Positions 17,665-29,595 of a DNA stretch of 33,779 bases are shown here, one piece after another. Source of the DNA: Nemertoderma westbladi. Taxonomy: Eukaryota; Xenacoelomorpha; Nemertodermatida; Nemertodermatidae. The stretch spans positions 1 through 33,779 of the forward strand of contig JAUCBJ010001636.1 in assembly GCA_032718475.1 (NCBI GenBank), read 5' to 3'. Both the position numbers and the translations under genes were made by a program. The notes under the pieces are model-generated. The model was not told the DNA's origin and searched no databases. It saw only the letters and a program-made list of their open reading frames with translations. Positions within the stretch are counted from its first letter, which is position 1. Each line of letters opens with the position of its first letter.

Positions 17665-18308
17665 AAAGGCATGGGCACTATGGAATGGGCTTTCCAGGAT
17701 TGGGAAGTCACACAGAATACATCAGAAACTTAAGGTCCGATTATTTAGAGCAGCAGTAGTTCCAGTACTCCTCTATGGGAGTCCATGCTGGGCTCTAACT
17801 GCTGAGGACACCAATTCTCTGGATGGCACATTCACAAGAATGCTACGTCGGGTTCACTGTGTCAAGTACAATGCACACATCTCCAACCAGACACTATATA
17901 ACATTGGAGGCGTCTCATTGGTTCCCCGAGCTTGACACAAGATACTAGAACGAAGCCGCCTCCGCTTTGCAGGACATTGTTTTCGCGGTGAGGACCAGAC
18001 TGTGCACAAGCTTGTGCTTTGGCAGCCCCATGGAGAAAATAACCATGGTGGACTTCCCATGTCTTTCTTGAGACGCCTCCTAAACGATACTGGCCTTGAA
18101 GATGCGGATAATCTCGCGAAGTCATGGGGGATGGGGAGTTGTGGCGGTGCAACTTTATTGATAAGCCGGCATAGCATTCTTAATGCACGCTGCATTGTGC
18201 TTGCCTAATAATTGTGGATTGCATGTGGATTGCAAAATGTTTTTGTTAAGCCAGCATAGCATCTCAATGTGCAGCCTCAATGCAGCAGGCCGAGTATAGT
18301 AGTAGTAC

Positions 18309-18828
18309 GAGTAGCGATCAGTATTATCATACCAAAAACCAAACACGAAATTTTTTAGTATGAACTTTTTTTAGTTGTACTTTTCGTCTTGGGGGACTAA
18401 AGTAGCACCAAAAATAATGGTTGCATTGCCAGAAAATATTTTTATCAATATTTATTGTGATCAGCGACCTCGAAAACCCTTCTACCATCAAAATTATAAT
18501 TTTTGAGCCAAGATCCAAAAAATTTCTAAAATGAGAACGCCCCCCCCCCCCCCCCCCGGGCAATGACATAATAAAAATAGCCCGCGCCAGATTAATATAC
18601 AGTATCATTCAACCGGGCTAGCAACCGGGCCTGGCAACAGCCAGCTAGATTGGCTTGATAGTTATTTATATTATTTTGAATTAATTGAGGATTACCTAAA
18701 TATATACTCAGTTAGTAAATATATTAATTGAGTAATATGATAAGGTTTATTTTACCTACATGGGAAAAAATTAAATTCTGGGGGATTATTTTAAGTAAAA
18801 TATTCGCGAACGCGGCCTACCCTGAACT
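18309..18828. other. Non-coding: repeat unit and C17 tract
   Basis: No gene. 18360-18500 is the third unit of the repeat described at 17030-17328 (GTGATCAGCGACCTCGAAAACC, split by one difference from the first unit). A run of 17 C occurs at 18541-18557. The rest is AT-rich sequence leading to the minisatellite. Confidence 0.5.
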
Positions 18829-21800
18829 GGAATAAAGGGGACCAGCCCAACGTGGAATAAAGGGGACCAGCCCTCCGTGGAATAAAGGGGACCAGCCCAC
18901 CGTGGAATAAAGGGGACCTGCCCACCGTGGAATAAAGGGGACCAGCCCACCGTGGAATAAAGGGGACCATCCCACCGAGGATGGAATAAAGGGGACCAGC
19001 CCATCGTGGAATAAAGGGGACCAGCCCACCGTGGAATAAAGGGGACCAGCCCGTCGTGGAATAAAGGGGACCAGCCCACCGTGGAATAAAGGGGACCAGC
19101 CCACCGTGGATGGAATAAAGGGGACCAGCCCACCGTGGAATAAAGGGGACCAGCCCATCGTGGAATAAAGGGGACCAGCCCACCGTGGAATAAAGGGGAC
19201 CAGCCCGTCGTGGAATAAAGGGGACCAGCCCACCGTGGAATAAAGGGGACCAGCCCACCGTGGATGGAATAAAGGGGACCAGCCCACCGTGGAATAAAGG
19301 GGACCAGCTCACCGTGGAATAAAGGGGACCAGCCCATCGTGGAATAAAGGGGACCAGCCCACCGTGGAATAAAGGGGACCAGCACACCGTGGAATCAAGG
19401 GGACCAGCCCACAGTGGATGGAATAAAGGGGACCAGCCCACCGTGGAATAAAGGGGACCAGCCCACCGTGTAATAAAGGGGACCAGCCCACCGCGGAATA
19501 AAGGGGACCAGCCCACCGTGGAATAAAGGGGACCAGCCCACCGAGGATGGAATAAATGGGACCAGCCCACCGAGGATGGAATAAAGGGGACCAGCCCACC
19601 GTGGAATAAAGGGGACCAGCCCATCGTGGAATAAAGAGGACCAGCCCACCGTGGAATAAAGGGGACCAGCCCACCGTGGAATAAAGGGGACCAGCCCACC
19701 GTGGAATAAAGGGGACCAGCCTACCGTGGAATAAAGGGGACCAGCCTACCGTGGAATAAAGGGGACCAGCCCACCGTGGAATAAAGGGGACCAGCCCTCC
19801 GTGGAATAAAGGGGACCAGCCCACCGTGGAATAAAGGGGACCAGCCCACCGTGGAATAAATGGGACCAGCCCACCGTGGAATAAAGGGGACCAGCCCACC
19901 GTGGAATAAAGCGGACCAGCTCACCGTGGAATAAAGGGGACCAGCCCATCGTGGAATAAAGGGGACCAGCCCACCGTGGAATAAAGGGGACCAGCACACC
20001 GTGGAATCAAGGGGACCAGCCCACCGTGGAATAAAGGGGACCAGCCCACCTTGGAATAAAGGGGACCAGCCCACCGTGGAATAAAGGGGACCAGCCCACC
20101 GTGGAATAAAGGGGACCAGCCCACCGAGGATGGAATAAAGGGGACCAGCCCACCGAGGATGGAATAAAGGGGACCAGCCCACCGTGGAATAAAGGGGACC
20201 AGCCCATCGTGGAATAAAGGGGACCAGCCCACCGTGGAATAAAGGGGACCAGCCCACCGTGGAATAAAGGGGACCAGCCCACCGTGGAATAAAGGGGACC
20301 AGCCCACCGAGGATGGAATAAAGGGGACCAGCCCACCGTGGAATAAAGGGGACCAGCCCATCGTGGAATAAAGGGGACCAGCCCACCGTGGAATAAAGGG
20401 GACCAGCCCACCGTGGAATAAAGGGGACCAGCCCACCGAGGATGGAATAAAGGGGACCAGCCCACCGTGGAATAAAGGGGACCAGCCCATCGTGGAATAA
20501 AGGGGACCAGCCCACCGTGGAATAAAGGGGACCAGCCCACCGAGGATGGAATAAAGGGGACCAGCCCACCGTGGAATAAAGGGGACCAGCCCACCGTGGA
20601 ATAAAGGGGACCAGCCCACCGAGGATGGAATAAAGGGGACCAGCCCACCGTGGAATAAAGGGGACCAGCCCATCGTGGAATAAAGGGGACCAGCCCACCG
20701 TGGAATAAAGGGGACCAGCCCACCGTGGAATAAAGGGGACCAGCCCATCGTGGAATAAAGGGGACCAGCCCACCGTGGAATAAAGGGGACCAGCCCACCG
20801 TGGAATAAAGGGGACCAGCCCACCGTGGAATAAATGGGACCAGCCCACCGTGGAATAAAGGGGACCAGCCCTCCGTGGAATAAAGGGGACCAGCCCACCG
20901 TGGAATAAAGGGGACCAGCCCACCGTGGAATAAAGGGGACCAGCCCAACGTGGAATAAAGGGGAACAGCCCAACGTGTAATAAAGGGGACCAGCCCACCG
21001 TGGAATAAAGGGGACCAGCCCTCCGTGGAATAAAGGGGACCAGCCCTCCGTGGAATAAAGGGGACCAGCCCAACGTGTAATAAAGGGGACCAGGCCACCG
21101 TGGAATAAAGGGGACCAGCCCACCGTGGAATAAAGGGGACCAGCCCACCGTGGAATAAAGGGGACCAGCCCACCGTGGAATAAAGGGGACCAGCCCACCG
21201 TGGAATAAAGGGGACCAGCCCTCCGTGGAATAAAGGGGACCAGGCCACCGTGGAATAAAGGGGACCAGCCCACCGTGGAATAAAGGGGACCAGCCCACCG
21301 AGGATGGAATAAAGGGGACCAGCCCACCGAGGATGGAATAAAGGGGACCAGCCCACCGAGGATGGAATAAAGGGGACCAGCCCACCGTGGAATAAAGGGG
21401 ACCAGCCCTCCGTGGAATAAAGGGGACCAGGCCACCGTGGAATAAAGGGGACCAGCCCACCGTGGAATAAAGGGGACCAGCCCTCCGTGGAATAAAGGGG
21501 ACCAGCCCACCGTGGAATAAAGGGGACCAGCCCACCGTGGAATAAAGGGGACCAGCCCACCGTGGAATAAAGGGCACCAGCCCACCGTGGAATAAAGGGG
21601 ACCAGCCCTCCGTGGAATAAAGGGGACCAGCCCTCCGTGGAATAAAGGGGACCAGCCCACCGTGGAATAAAGGGGACCAGCCCACCGTGGAATAAAGGGG
21701 ACCAGCCCACCGTGGAATAAAGGTGACCAGCCCACCGTGGAATAAAGGGGACCAGCCCACCGTGGAATAAAGGGGACCAGCCCACCGTGGAATAAAGGGG

Positions 21801-22556
21801 ACCAGCCCACCGTGGAATAAAGGGGACCAGCCCACCGTGGAATAAAGGGGACCAGCCCACCGTGGAATAAAGGGGACCAGCCCACCGTGGAATAAAGGGG
21901 ACCAGCCCACCGTGGAATAAAGGGCACCAGCCCACCGTGGAATAAAGGGGACCAGCCCTCCGTGGAATAAAGGGGACCAGCCCTCCGTGGAATAAAGGGG
22001 ACCAGCCCACCGTGGAATAAAGGGGACCAGCCCACCGTGGAATAAAGGGGACCAGCCCACCGTGGATGGAATAAAGGGGACCAGCCCACCGTGGAATAAA
22101 GGGGACCAGCCCACCGTGGATGGAATAAAGGGGACCAGCCCAACGTGTAATAAAGGGGACCAGCCCTCCGTGGAATAAAGGGGACCAGCCCACCGTGGAA
22201 TAAAGGGGACCAGCCCTCCGTGGAATAAAGGGGACCAGCCCACCGTGGAATAAAGGGGACCAGCCCACCGTGGAATAAAGGGGACCAGCCCACCGTGGAA
22301 TAAAGGGGACCAGCCCACCGTGGAATAAAGGGGACCAGCCCACCGTGGAATAAAGGGGACCAGCCCTCCGTGGAATAAAGGGGACCAGCCCTCCGTGGAA
22401 TAAAGGGGACCAGCCCAACGTATAATAAAGGGGACCAGCCCACCGTGGAATAAAGGGGACCAGCCCACCGAGGATGGAATAAAGGGGACCAGCCCACCGT
22501 GGAATAAAGGGGACCAGCCCACCGTGGAATAAAGGGGACCAGCCCACCGCACCGTG
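18829..22556. repeat. 25-bp minisatellite array with AATAAA in each unit
   Basis: About 3.7 kb of head-to-tail units, roughly 145 copies, with core GGAATAAAGGGGACCAGCCC followed by a variable 5-base link, usually ACCGT (variants TCCGT, ATCGT, AACGT, GTCGT). Most units are 25 bp. A minority are 29 bp through an extra GATG (links ending GAGGATGG or GTGGATGG). Each unit is about 60 percent GC with one CpG and sits between AT-rich flanks. Homogeneity is high, and local blocks are duplicated: a distinctive block at about 19304-19410 recurs 612 bp later, and one at 21571 recurs 350 bp later. The minus-strand unit has no stop codon in any phase, so frames of more than 800 codons appear there; they are consequences of the repeat, not genes. 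Confidence 0.95.
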
Positions 22557-23231
22557 AGGGTTAAAAAATCGATTATTGGGTTATTATCGATTCTAAACCG
22601 AAATTTAATGGAGATTTTAAATTTCTGCTAGTCTGTCTGCGTGTCTGTCAAAAAACTAAATTCTAGAAGTAAAATTTGACATACCGACTAATTTGACTAC
22701 GGCGAATACGCTGAACCAAAGACTTCAAAATTTCCGCGGGGTGTTTCGGAGTTAAACCATATTTTGCGGTAAATAATTAGTGAAATACATTTTTTTAATA
22801 AAAAATATTAATATAATTTCAATTATTGTAAATAATTTTGGAAATTTTCTAAATTTGCAAATTTGTTTTGGTTCCACGCCTCGAGACAATTATTGATTTA
22901 AACATTCCCACCAAAAATTAGGAAAATCCGTTTAGCCAATCTCGAGATAAATGTACCTCGTGGTGTTATTAGTGAAACACGTGGAATTTTGATGGCGGTG
23001 TGGTCCCCTTAAGGCGTCGCTAAGTTACCATTCAACATACGGGTCCATCAGACAACACTTATCGGAATTTATCCATTTAATCTCAATAACTCTGGGTTTC
23101 CTTTTATAGGTTTGGTACAGGTAGCGGTAGAATGATAGTGTAACACTGTCGCAATAAATGACTGTAAGTTTCGCTGCGTCAATGGAGGGAGGGAACTAGG
23201 AATATGTTAAAAATAAAAAGTTATAACGAAC
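22557..23231. other. Intergenic, old repeat fragments
   Basis: No gene. The stretch around 22630-22960 (AGTCTGTCTGCGTGTCTGTC, then TTTAAACATTCCCACC) weakly resembles repeat sequence at 31810-31930. This suggests a dispersed family but is too diverged to define by eye. Confidence 0.35.
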
Positions 23232-23451
23232 CTCTTTAGCGAATATTTCCCCACTGGTTAGTATATCGGTTGAGTCATCTTCATTGGGTGTCGAACTTGG
23301 TGGAACATCAGCTTCGGAAGATCCGATTAAACTTCCACTCAAATCATTCATTAGATCGCGGTTACTCATAGCTAACTCCACGTTGTTGAGGTTCCCTGTG
23401 GAGTTGGCGGGAAGTTTAAATTCCAGAAGATGTAATAGATGGACCAAATGT
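23232..23451 (-). CDS. Possible internal exon of an unknown gene
   Basis: A 220-nt minus-strand segment reads as an exon. It is preceded by a pyrimidine-rich stretch and AG (TTTTCATCACATTCTAG, ending 23452), stays open for 73 codons, and ends at AAAGAG followed by a GT donor (23231-23230). The predicted peptide is hydrophilic and rich in Ser, Asn and Asp, with a leucine-rich start (HLVHLLHLLEFKLP) and a low-complexity acidic part (PPSSTPNEDDSTD). No family was recognised and no neighbouring exon was identified, so the gene would lie mostly outside this stretch or have large introns. An open stretch this long can occur by chance; the splice-site agreement at both ends and the residue composition are the main support. 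Confidence 0.35.
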
Positions 23452-23452
23452 C

Positions 23453-24048
23453 TAGAATGTGATGAAAATAATGTAAGTAATATGGTGTTATAATATAACC
23501 AAAGACTCCCGTTTGTTTAAATGGAGTGGAGATGGAAATATAAGTTATATAAAGATTTTCGTAAGACTACATGCCTCCCGGAAAGAAGATAATATAGCCA
23601 TCCAAATATCTAATTATAAAGTTAAAGAATTCGTCGATAGAGAGCATTAATACTTAAATATTTTTTAATAGATATTTCAGTTGACTTCAGTTTTAGTTTA
23701 ACCGCTTAGATAAAGCTCCGTACAGTAGGCCTGTATTTGTGAAGTAGCCTCTGTCCATGGTTTTGAAGACAGTGGCGTCACGTCACGTGTTAGTTTTTTG
23801 ATTTTGGAACAAACCTACGAACAATAACATATGGTGAGAACAGACTGAGAAAGTTACTCAAAAAGTTGCCAAGTATAAATCGACCTTTAACAAATTTCAC
23901 ACCAAATAAACTCAGACATAAATTATTATAGTTCACAGTTGTCTATACTTGCTACCCATAGTCAACCAGTTGATCTGGCTTTGGATTGTATATTATTATT
24001 ATTATATAAATGTAATTATCAGAAAAGCCAGACAGATGTATTTATCTC
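23453..24048. other. Intergenic, no gene seen
   Basis: AT-rich; includes a short TAT/TTA microsatellite near 23990-24005. No coding evidence. Confidence 0.4.
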
Positions 24049-24407
24049 AGATAGGGGGGGGGGGGGGGGGGGGGGGGACTGGACGCTGCCATAACTATAG
24101 GTAGACAGACATTCATTAATCTTTATATAAATATTGTCTTCTGAAGTGTTACAATGTGCAACATAACATTGTATGTAACAACTCACTGTCAATGATGATG
24201 ATTGTATTAAATAAATAAATAATAATTAATTTGGATAAATAGAAAATATAGTAGGTACGTTATAACAATGAAACTGCGGTAGTTAGAAAGATGGATCCTC
24301 AAAAACAATCGAATTACTATATTTTTGAGAGTAATTAGCTGTTATTTGCGTCGAATTTCCCCTGGAGAGGGATGGAATTTTATTGCGTCCAGTTTACCCC
24401 CTTATCT
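24049..24407. mobile_element. G-tract MITE, copy 1
   Basis: Begins AGATA followed by 24 G (24054-24077) and ACTGGACGC. It ends GCGTCCAGTTTACCCCCTTATCT, the reverse complement of a similar terminus broken by a few differences, so the ends are inverted repeats. The right 90 bp (about 24315-24407) matches, inverted, the left end of the copy at 31254-31517, including the block TTTCCCCTGGAGAGGGATG. No clear target-site duplication survives. No coding capacity. Confidence 0.7.
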
Positions 24408-25875
<1,468 letters not shown>

Positions 25876-26310
25876 GGCGGAATAACTCATTTACATTTCT
25901 GCATTTCCCATGTAACATTCATATTTATACTACCCGTACAACATATATTTATTATGTATTGCTTTACAATAATTGGATTGGATATATATAGCTGTTGTGT
26001 TGGTTGAGACGAAAATCCAATGACTTAAACACAATATAATAAATATAAAATGTCATTTTTAATGTATAAAAAATGTCATCTCAACCTATAGATTTGCTAT
26101 TATATCCGAACCTCGTACTTAGTATAAAACGTTTAGGTTTGTGCTATGATTTTCCTCTTATTATTATGTGACTGATTTTGTAGATTTAATAGGCCAATAA
26201 ATAATGTTTAATTTTTGATATCGAGATATTAACTACCAAGTGATTCGTTGAATATTTGCCGATAGGTGTCGGTATATCACTAAGGAAACTTCTTCAGAAG
26301 TGCCCTGGAG
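25876..26310. other. Downstream region of the PDCD6-like gene
   Basis: AT-rich sequence expected to hold the 3' UTR. No second ORF. The left end of the decayed LINE lies near 26310 but its exact border is not visible. Confidence 0.5.
26038..26043 (+). promoter_or_regulatory. Candidate polyadenylation signal
   Basis: AATAAA about 165 bases after the PDCD6-like stop codon, the nearest canonical hexamer on the plus strand. Usage is inferred; another AATAAA lies near 26198. Confidence 0.4.
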
Positions 26311-27846
26311 GAAATTATATTGAATGGTAGACCATACTGCCCCTGTCTAACTGAGAAGGACACAGTATCATTAACTCCACTTTTCTCAAATATAAAACAC
26401 AGGACACTAAAGATACTTTTATAAAATATAAAAATAATCTAACCACAGTAATCCGTAACGCAAAAAAATTATACTTTAGCGATCTGTTCGAAAAATTCAA
26501 GGGTAATATTAGTAAAACTTGGGGTGTAATAAAGTCGCTAATTCCCTCCCATAAAAGAAAATCACAATACACCTCATCGTTCCTTATAAAAAATAGACTT
26601 GTGGAAGATGGCACTGAGATTGCAAACTGATTCAATGAGCACTACTCGTCATTTGGGCAACAACTAGCAGCAAAAATACCTTCAACCAATGAATCGATTT
26701 ACAAATACCTACCAGGTGGGCAATGCACATCAATGTTTCTCTCAAAAATTTCAAAAGATGAACTCAAGAATATAGTTTCCTCCTTAGCTAATAAACAAGC
26801 AATTGGACCTGATCTCATAAATCCATCTATAATAAAATCGGTATTTAATCATATCACTGACCCTTTGCTACACATAATTAACCTATCTTTGGAAACTGGA
26901 ATTGTTCCTAGAGCTATGAAAATAGCAAAAATTACTCCTATCTACAAAGCAAAAAATAAAAAATTCGTGATAAATTATAGACCTGTTAGTTAGTGTCCTA
27001 CCCTTCTGTTCAAAACTTATTGAAAAGTGTGTTTATAACCAATTAATATCATATTTAGAAAAATACAAAATAATAACATCTCGTCCATTTGGGTTTCAAA
27101 GAGGGCCTTCGCCAGATATAGCACTATCTTTACTTTTCAGCTAACTATCAGACGCTGTAGAAAACTCCCAAATGACAATAGGAATTTTTTTAGACCTATC
27201 TAAAGCTTTCGATACCGTCGACCATAACATACTATGTCAAAAATTGGAACATTATGGAATTCGGGGTACACCTCTGGAATGGTTCAAAAATTATCTCTGC
27301 AACAGATACCAATTAATACGTTCAATATGGTGCGAATGCATCCTCACTTCGACCTATCACCATAGGTGTACCCCAGGGACCCATTTTGGGCCCAATTTTG
27401 TTTCTCATATATATTAATGACATTGTGGAATGTTCTAAACTATTACAATTTATACTATTTGCAGACGATACGAATATTTTTATGTCAGGAAAAAATATTG
27501 CTCAAATGATTAATACCCTAAACGTCGAGTTAATACATGTTTGTAACTGGCTATCAATAAACAAACTCACATTAAATCTTGACAAAACTAATTTTATGAT
27601 ATTTAAATTGAAACGACCTAAAGATCAAACTGTCCCAGCGATTCAAATGCTAGGTAGTGAGGTTTCCCAAGTGAAATTCCCAAATTTTTAGGTATTATGA
27701 TTACAGATAATCTTAAATGGCAAACTCACATAAAATACATACGTTCAAAAACTTCTAAAAACATTGGGATTATCAACAAAATTAAACACTTTATTCCAGA
27801 ACAAATTCGGCTTACATTGTACCATACTCTAGTTAGCCCATATCTG
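26311..27846 (+). pseudogene. Decayed LINE reverse transcriptase, 5' part
   Basis: Remains of a Jockey/CR1-type LINE ORF2, plus strand. Recognisable blocks, in order, are a pre-RT segment (26360-26720), KQAIGPDLINPSIIKSV and the INYRPVS motif (to 26990), the IFLDLSKAFDTVDHN motif A block (27180-27230), the PQGPILGPILF turn region (spread over two frames near 27370-27410), FILFADDTNIFM with catalytic FADD (27453-27480), and a conserved helical region up to SPYL at 27846. It is broken by a TGA at 26628-26630, a TAG at 26991-26993, a TAA near 27145, and at least three frameshifts. The endonuclease is absent, so the copy is 5' truncated. It stops abruptly at 27846; the missing C-terminal part resumes at 33088. 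Confidence 0.85.
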
Positions 27847-28915
27847 TGGGGCGAGCCACGAAGTGAGAGAGCCTTAGCGTAGTGGTACCATTAATCAACC
27901 TGTCGTTCTGTCGCGTTTTTTTTCAGTATTTTATTTTAAACGTTAATAACTCGGCCAATCCTTGATGAAATCTATCCAAACTTGGTACACATGTTGTTTG
28001 GCAAAAGTTTGAAAATTTTCCAAGTAGAATTTGCGTGGGGCCTTCGTGCAGCATCAGTGTAACTGTTATTGTAGTTATAATATATTTATTTATCCAAAAT
28101 TAACATGCGTTAAATTATTATTACTGTAGGATAAATCAGCTGGTTTTCTGACAAATTTTGCAAAACATAGGGGCTGTCTGCCAATCTGCATGTACCATTT
28201 GTACCGGTACTGTCAGGCTGTACTCAATTCCTGAATCGAGAATTCTGCAATCAGTCAATACTGCAATACAGGTCAGCCGGTACCATACACTGCAGACATG
28301 CCATATCATGTAATCTAAACATGGCCCCGGAAACCCTTGCGGTGATTATAGTTTAGGCCTAATTAGCCTAGTACCGGTAATAATAATATAATAGTTTAGA
28401 TAGTTCAGTAGCCTAGTTACCGCTAATCATTCAGTCATTGGCACGGTACACCGTATTGCTGTACTGCCGTTGTAGTGCGCACCGTAGGTACCACCCATGC
28501 GTAGGCTGACTGTGCTGATTATGGTTTGATTGATTGATTGTTTTTTACACATAATTAAACCTTTTAAAATTCACAATAATACATTTATAAAGATTACGTT
28601 ACGATATTAGGCCTACAGTACAAGTAATAACACTAGATATTTAGGAGCACCAATACTGATTTATGTAGATAGTCAACTTATAAAATGTTTATTTACTTAA
28701 ATAAAAGGTTCTGGTGTAAGGATAGCCTCATGAGGTATATACCTCGTTTCCATGAGGGTCCTATAATAATTTTCATACTCTAATATTTAAAGCTAGTCAG
28801 ACTGTGGTACCTAAGCTATATACTGTTAGGTATATTGCTGTATTGGGGTGGGGTTAGGAATAATCCATTTGTTTTAGCATTGAACTGTTGAATCCCCTTA
28901 TTTATTATAAAACCA
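27847..28915. other. Left part of a composite insertion into the LINE
   Basis: No gene. It begins TGGGGCGAGCCACGAAG directly after LINE sequence. A 52-bp segment at 27939-27990 (containing CTCGGCCAATC and CAAACTTGGTACAC) is repeated in inverted orientation at 31857-31908, and 28034-28054 is inverted at 33061-33081. GGTCAGCCGGTACC at 28271-28284 is the reverse complement of a motif at 24831 and 32139. The rest is AT-rich without coding signal. Confidence 0.5.
28034..28054. repeat. Inverted-repeat arm, left
   Basis: Starts CGTGGGGCCTTCG and matches the reverse complement of 33061-33081 at 19 of 21 positions. The two arms sit near the two ends of the DNA that splits the LINE. Confidence 0.65.
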
Positions 28916-29446
28916 TTGGAAATATTCGCAAATGCCGCTCCATTACTGTCTGAAACGCTCCCGACAGTCCGATGTATCTGGACCCGAGCAGCCGAGTTGC
29001 TTCAAGAGGTGATTAACGGGGGAATACTACGGAATTGCTTGTTTGTCAGTACGATTCTATTTGGGTATTTACTACACTCAGACACTGGGAATACGGCGGT
29101 CGGTCAGATCGTAATGCGGGCCACTGCCAAGTTCATCATGCCTGACTCCGGTCACCCACCTTGGAGTGCGGTGGGAAGAGTCCCACTTACTGACTTACGT
29201 CGACGACTGGACGAATCGACGAGGATTGCGATCTGGGTTTAGCGGCGGCCCGGATCCTGGGATCGCCTGGGGGAAATGGTTGAACGTTGGGCAGACGTTA
29301 TCGCACTGGATTACGTTCTCTGTGACGCGAAAGTGTGAAGCGAATTCGTTGTCGAATTGGGTCGGAAGCTGCGGGAATTCTACTGTGCTACGGGAGTAAA
29401 CCGCAGCGGTCCGGTGACTGACTACGGACGGATACTACTGGGATAA
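28916..29446 (+). pseudogene. Unrecognised broken gene inside the insertion
   Basis: Coding-like sequence of unknown family. The first frame, open from the TTG at 28916 to the TAG at 29240-29242, encodes a largely hydrophobic and basic stretch (for example AAELLQEVINGGILRN and ATAKFIMPDSGHPPW). Coding character then passes to another frame (about 29217-29280) and to a third (about 29272-29446), which has an in-frame TGA near 29335 between ALDYVLCDAKV and ELGRKLREFYC and ends at TAA 29444-29446. At least two frameshifts and one stop make it non-functional. Its composition is CpG-rich and balanced, like the broken gene at 5854-7372 and unlike the AT-rich flanks. There may be a common foreign origin, but no shared sequence was seen between the two. 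Confidence 0.45.
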
Positions 29447-29586
29447 GCAGGTATTTCGATCGAGTTTCTCGTATTCTCGATGCTCGAGGCGGATAGAGAG
29501 TTGGTTGTGTTGGGCGGTGTTGTTCAATTCTATCAAACATATTAAATAATTGGTAAAATACTAAAAACACACCAGATAAAGATACT

Positions 29587-29595
29587 GAGCTTATG
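29587..29595. repeat. Target-site duplication, left, RTE copy C
   Basis: GAGCTTATG recurs at 31169-31177 and brackets the element exactly. Confidence 0.8.

Larger units (their letters stand above)
17329..18308 (+). pseudogene. RTE-like retrotransposon copy B, truncated and decayed
   Basis: A plus-strand 3' fragment of the same family as copies A and C. It starts within the coding region (the CATGTGGACGACTTCTG segment at 17336) and runs to a TAGTAGTAG tail near 18308. It is interrupted by a 247-bp insertion (17407-17653) and has small indels, for example around 17935-17950, that break the frame, so no functional protein is encoded. It is clearly more diverged than copies A and C. The 3' terminal segment occurs twice, at about 18168-18207 and again at about 18250-18292, giving an unusual duplicated tail. 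Confidence 0.85.

Noticed and set aside
18786-22552. Frames of 943, 858 and 846 codons on the minus strand
   Set aside because: All three phases of a stop-free 25-bp repeat are open at once; there is no start context, non-repetitive domain or codon bias to support a gene.
18829-22556. CRISPR array
   Set aside because: Units are contiguous without unique spacers, the genome is eukaryotic, and no cas gene is present.
28916-29242. Intact 108-codon gene
   Set aside because: The start is only a TTG, and protein-like sequence continues past its stop in other frames, so it is a fragment of a broken gene.
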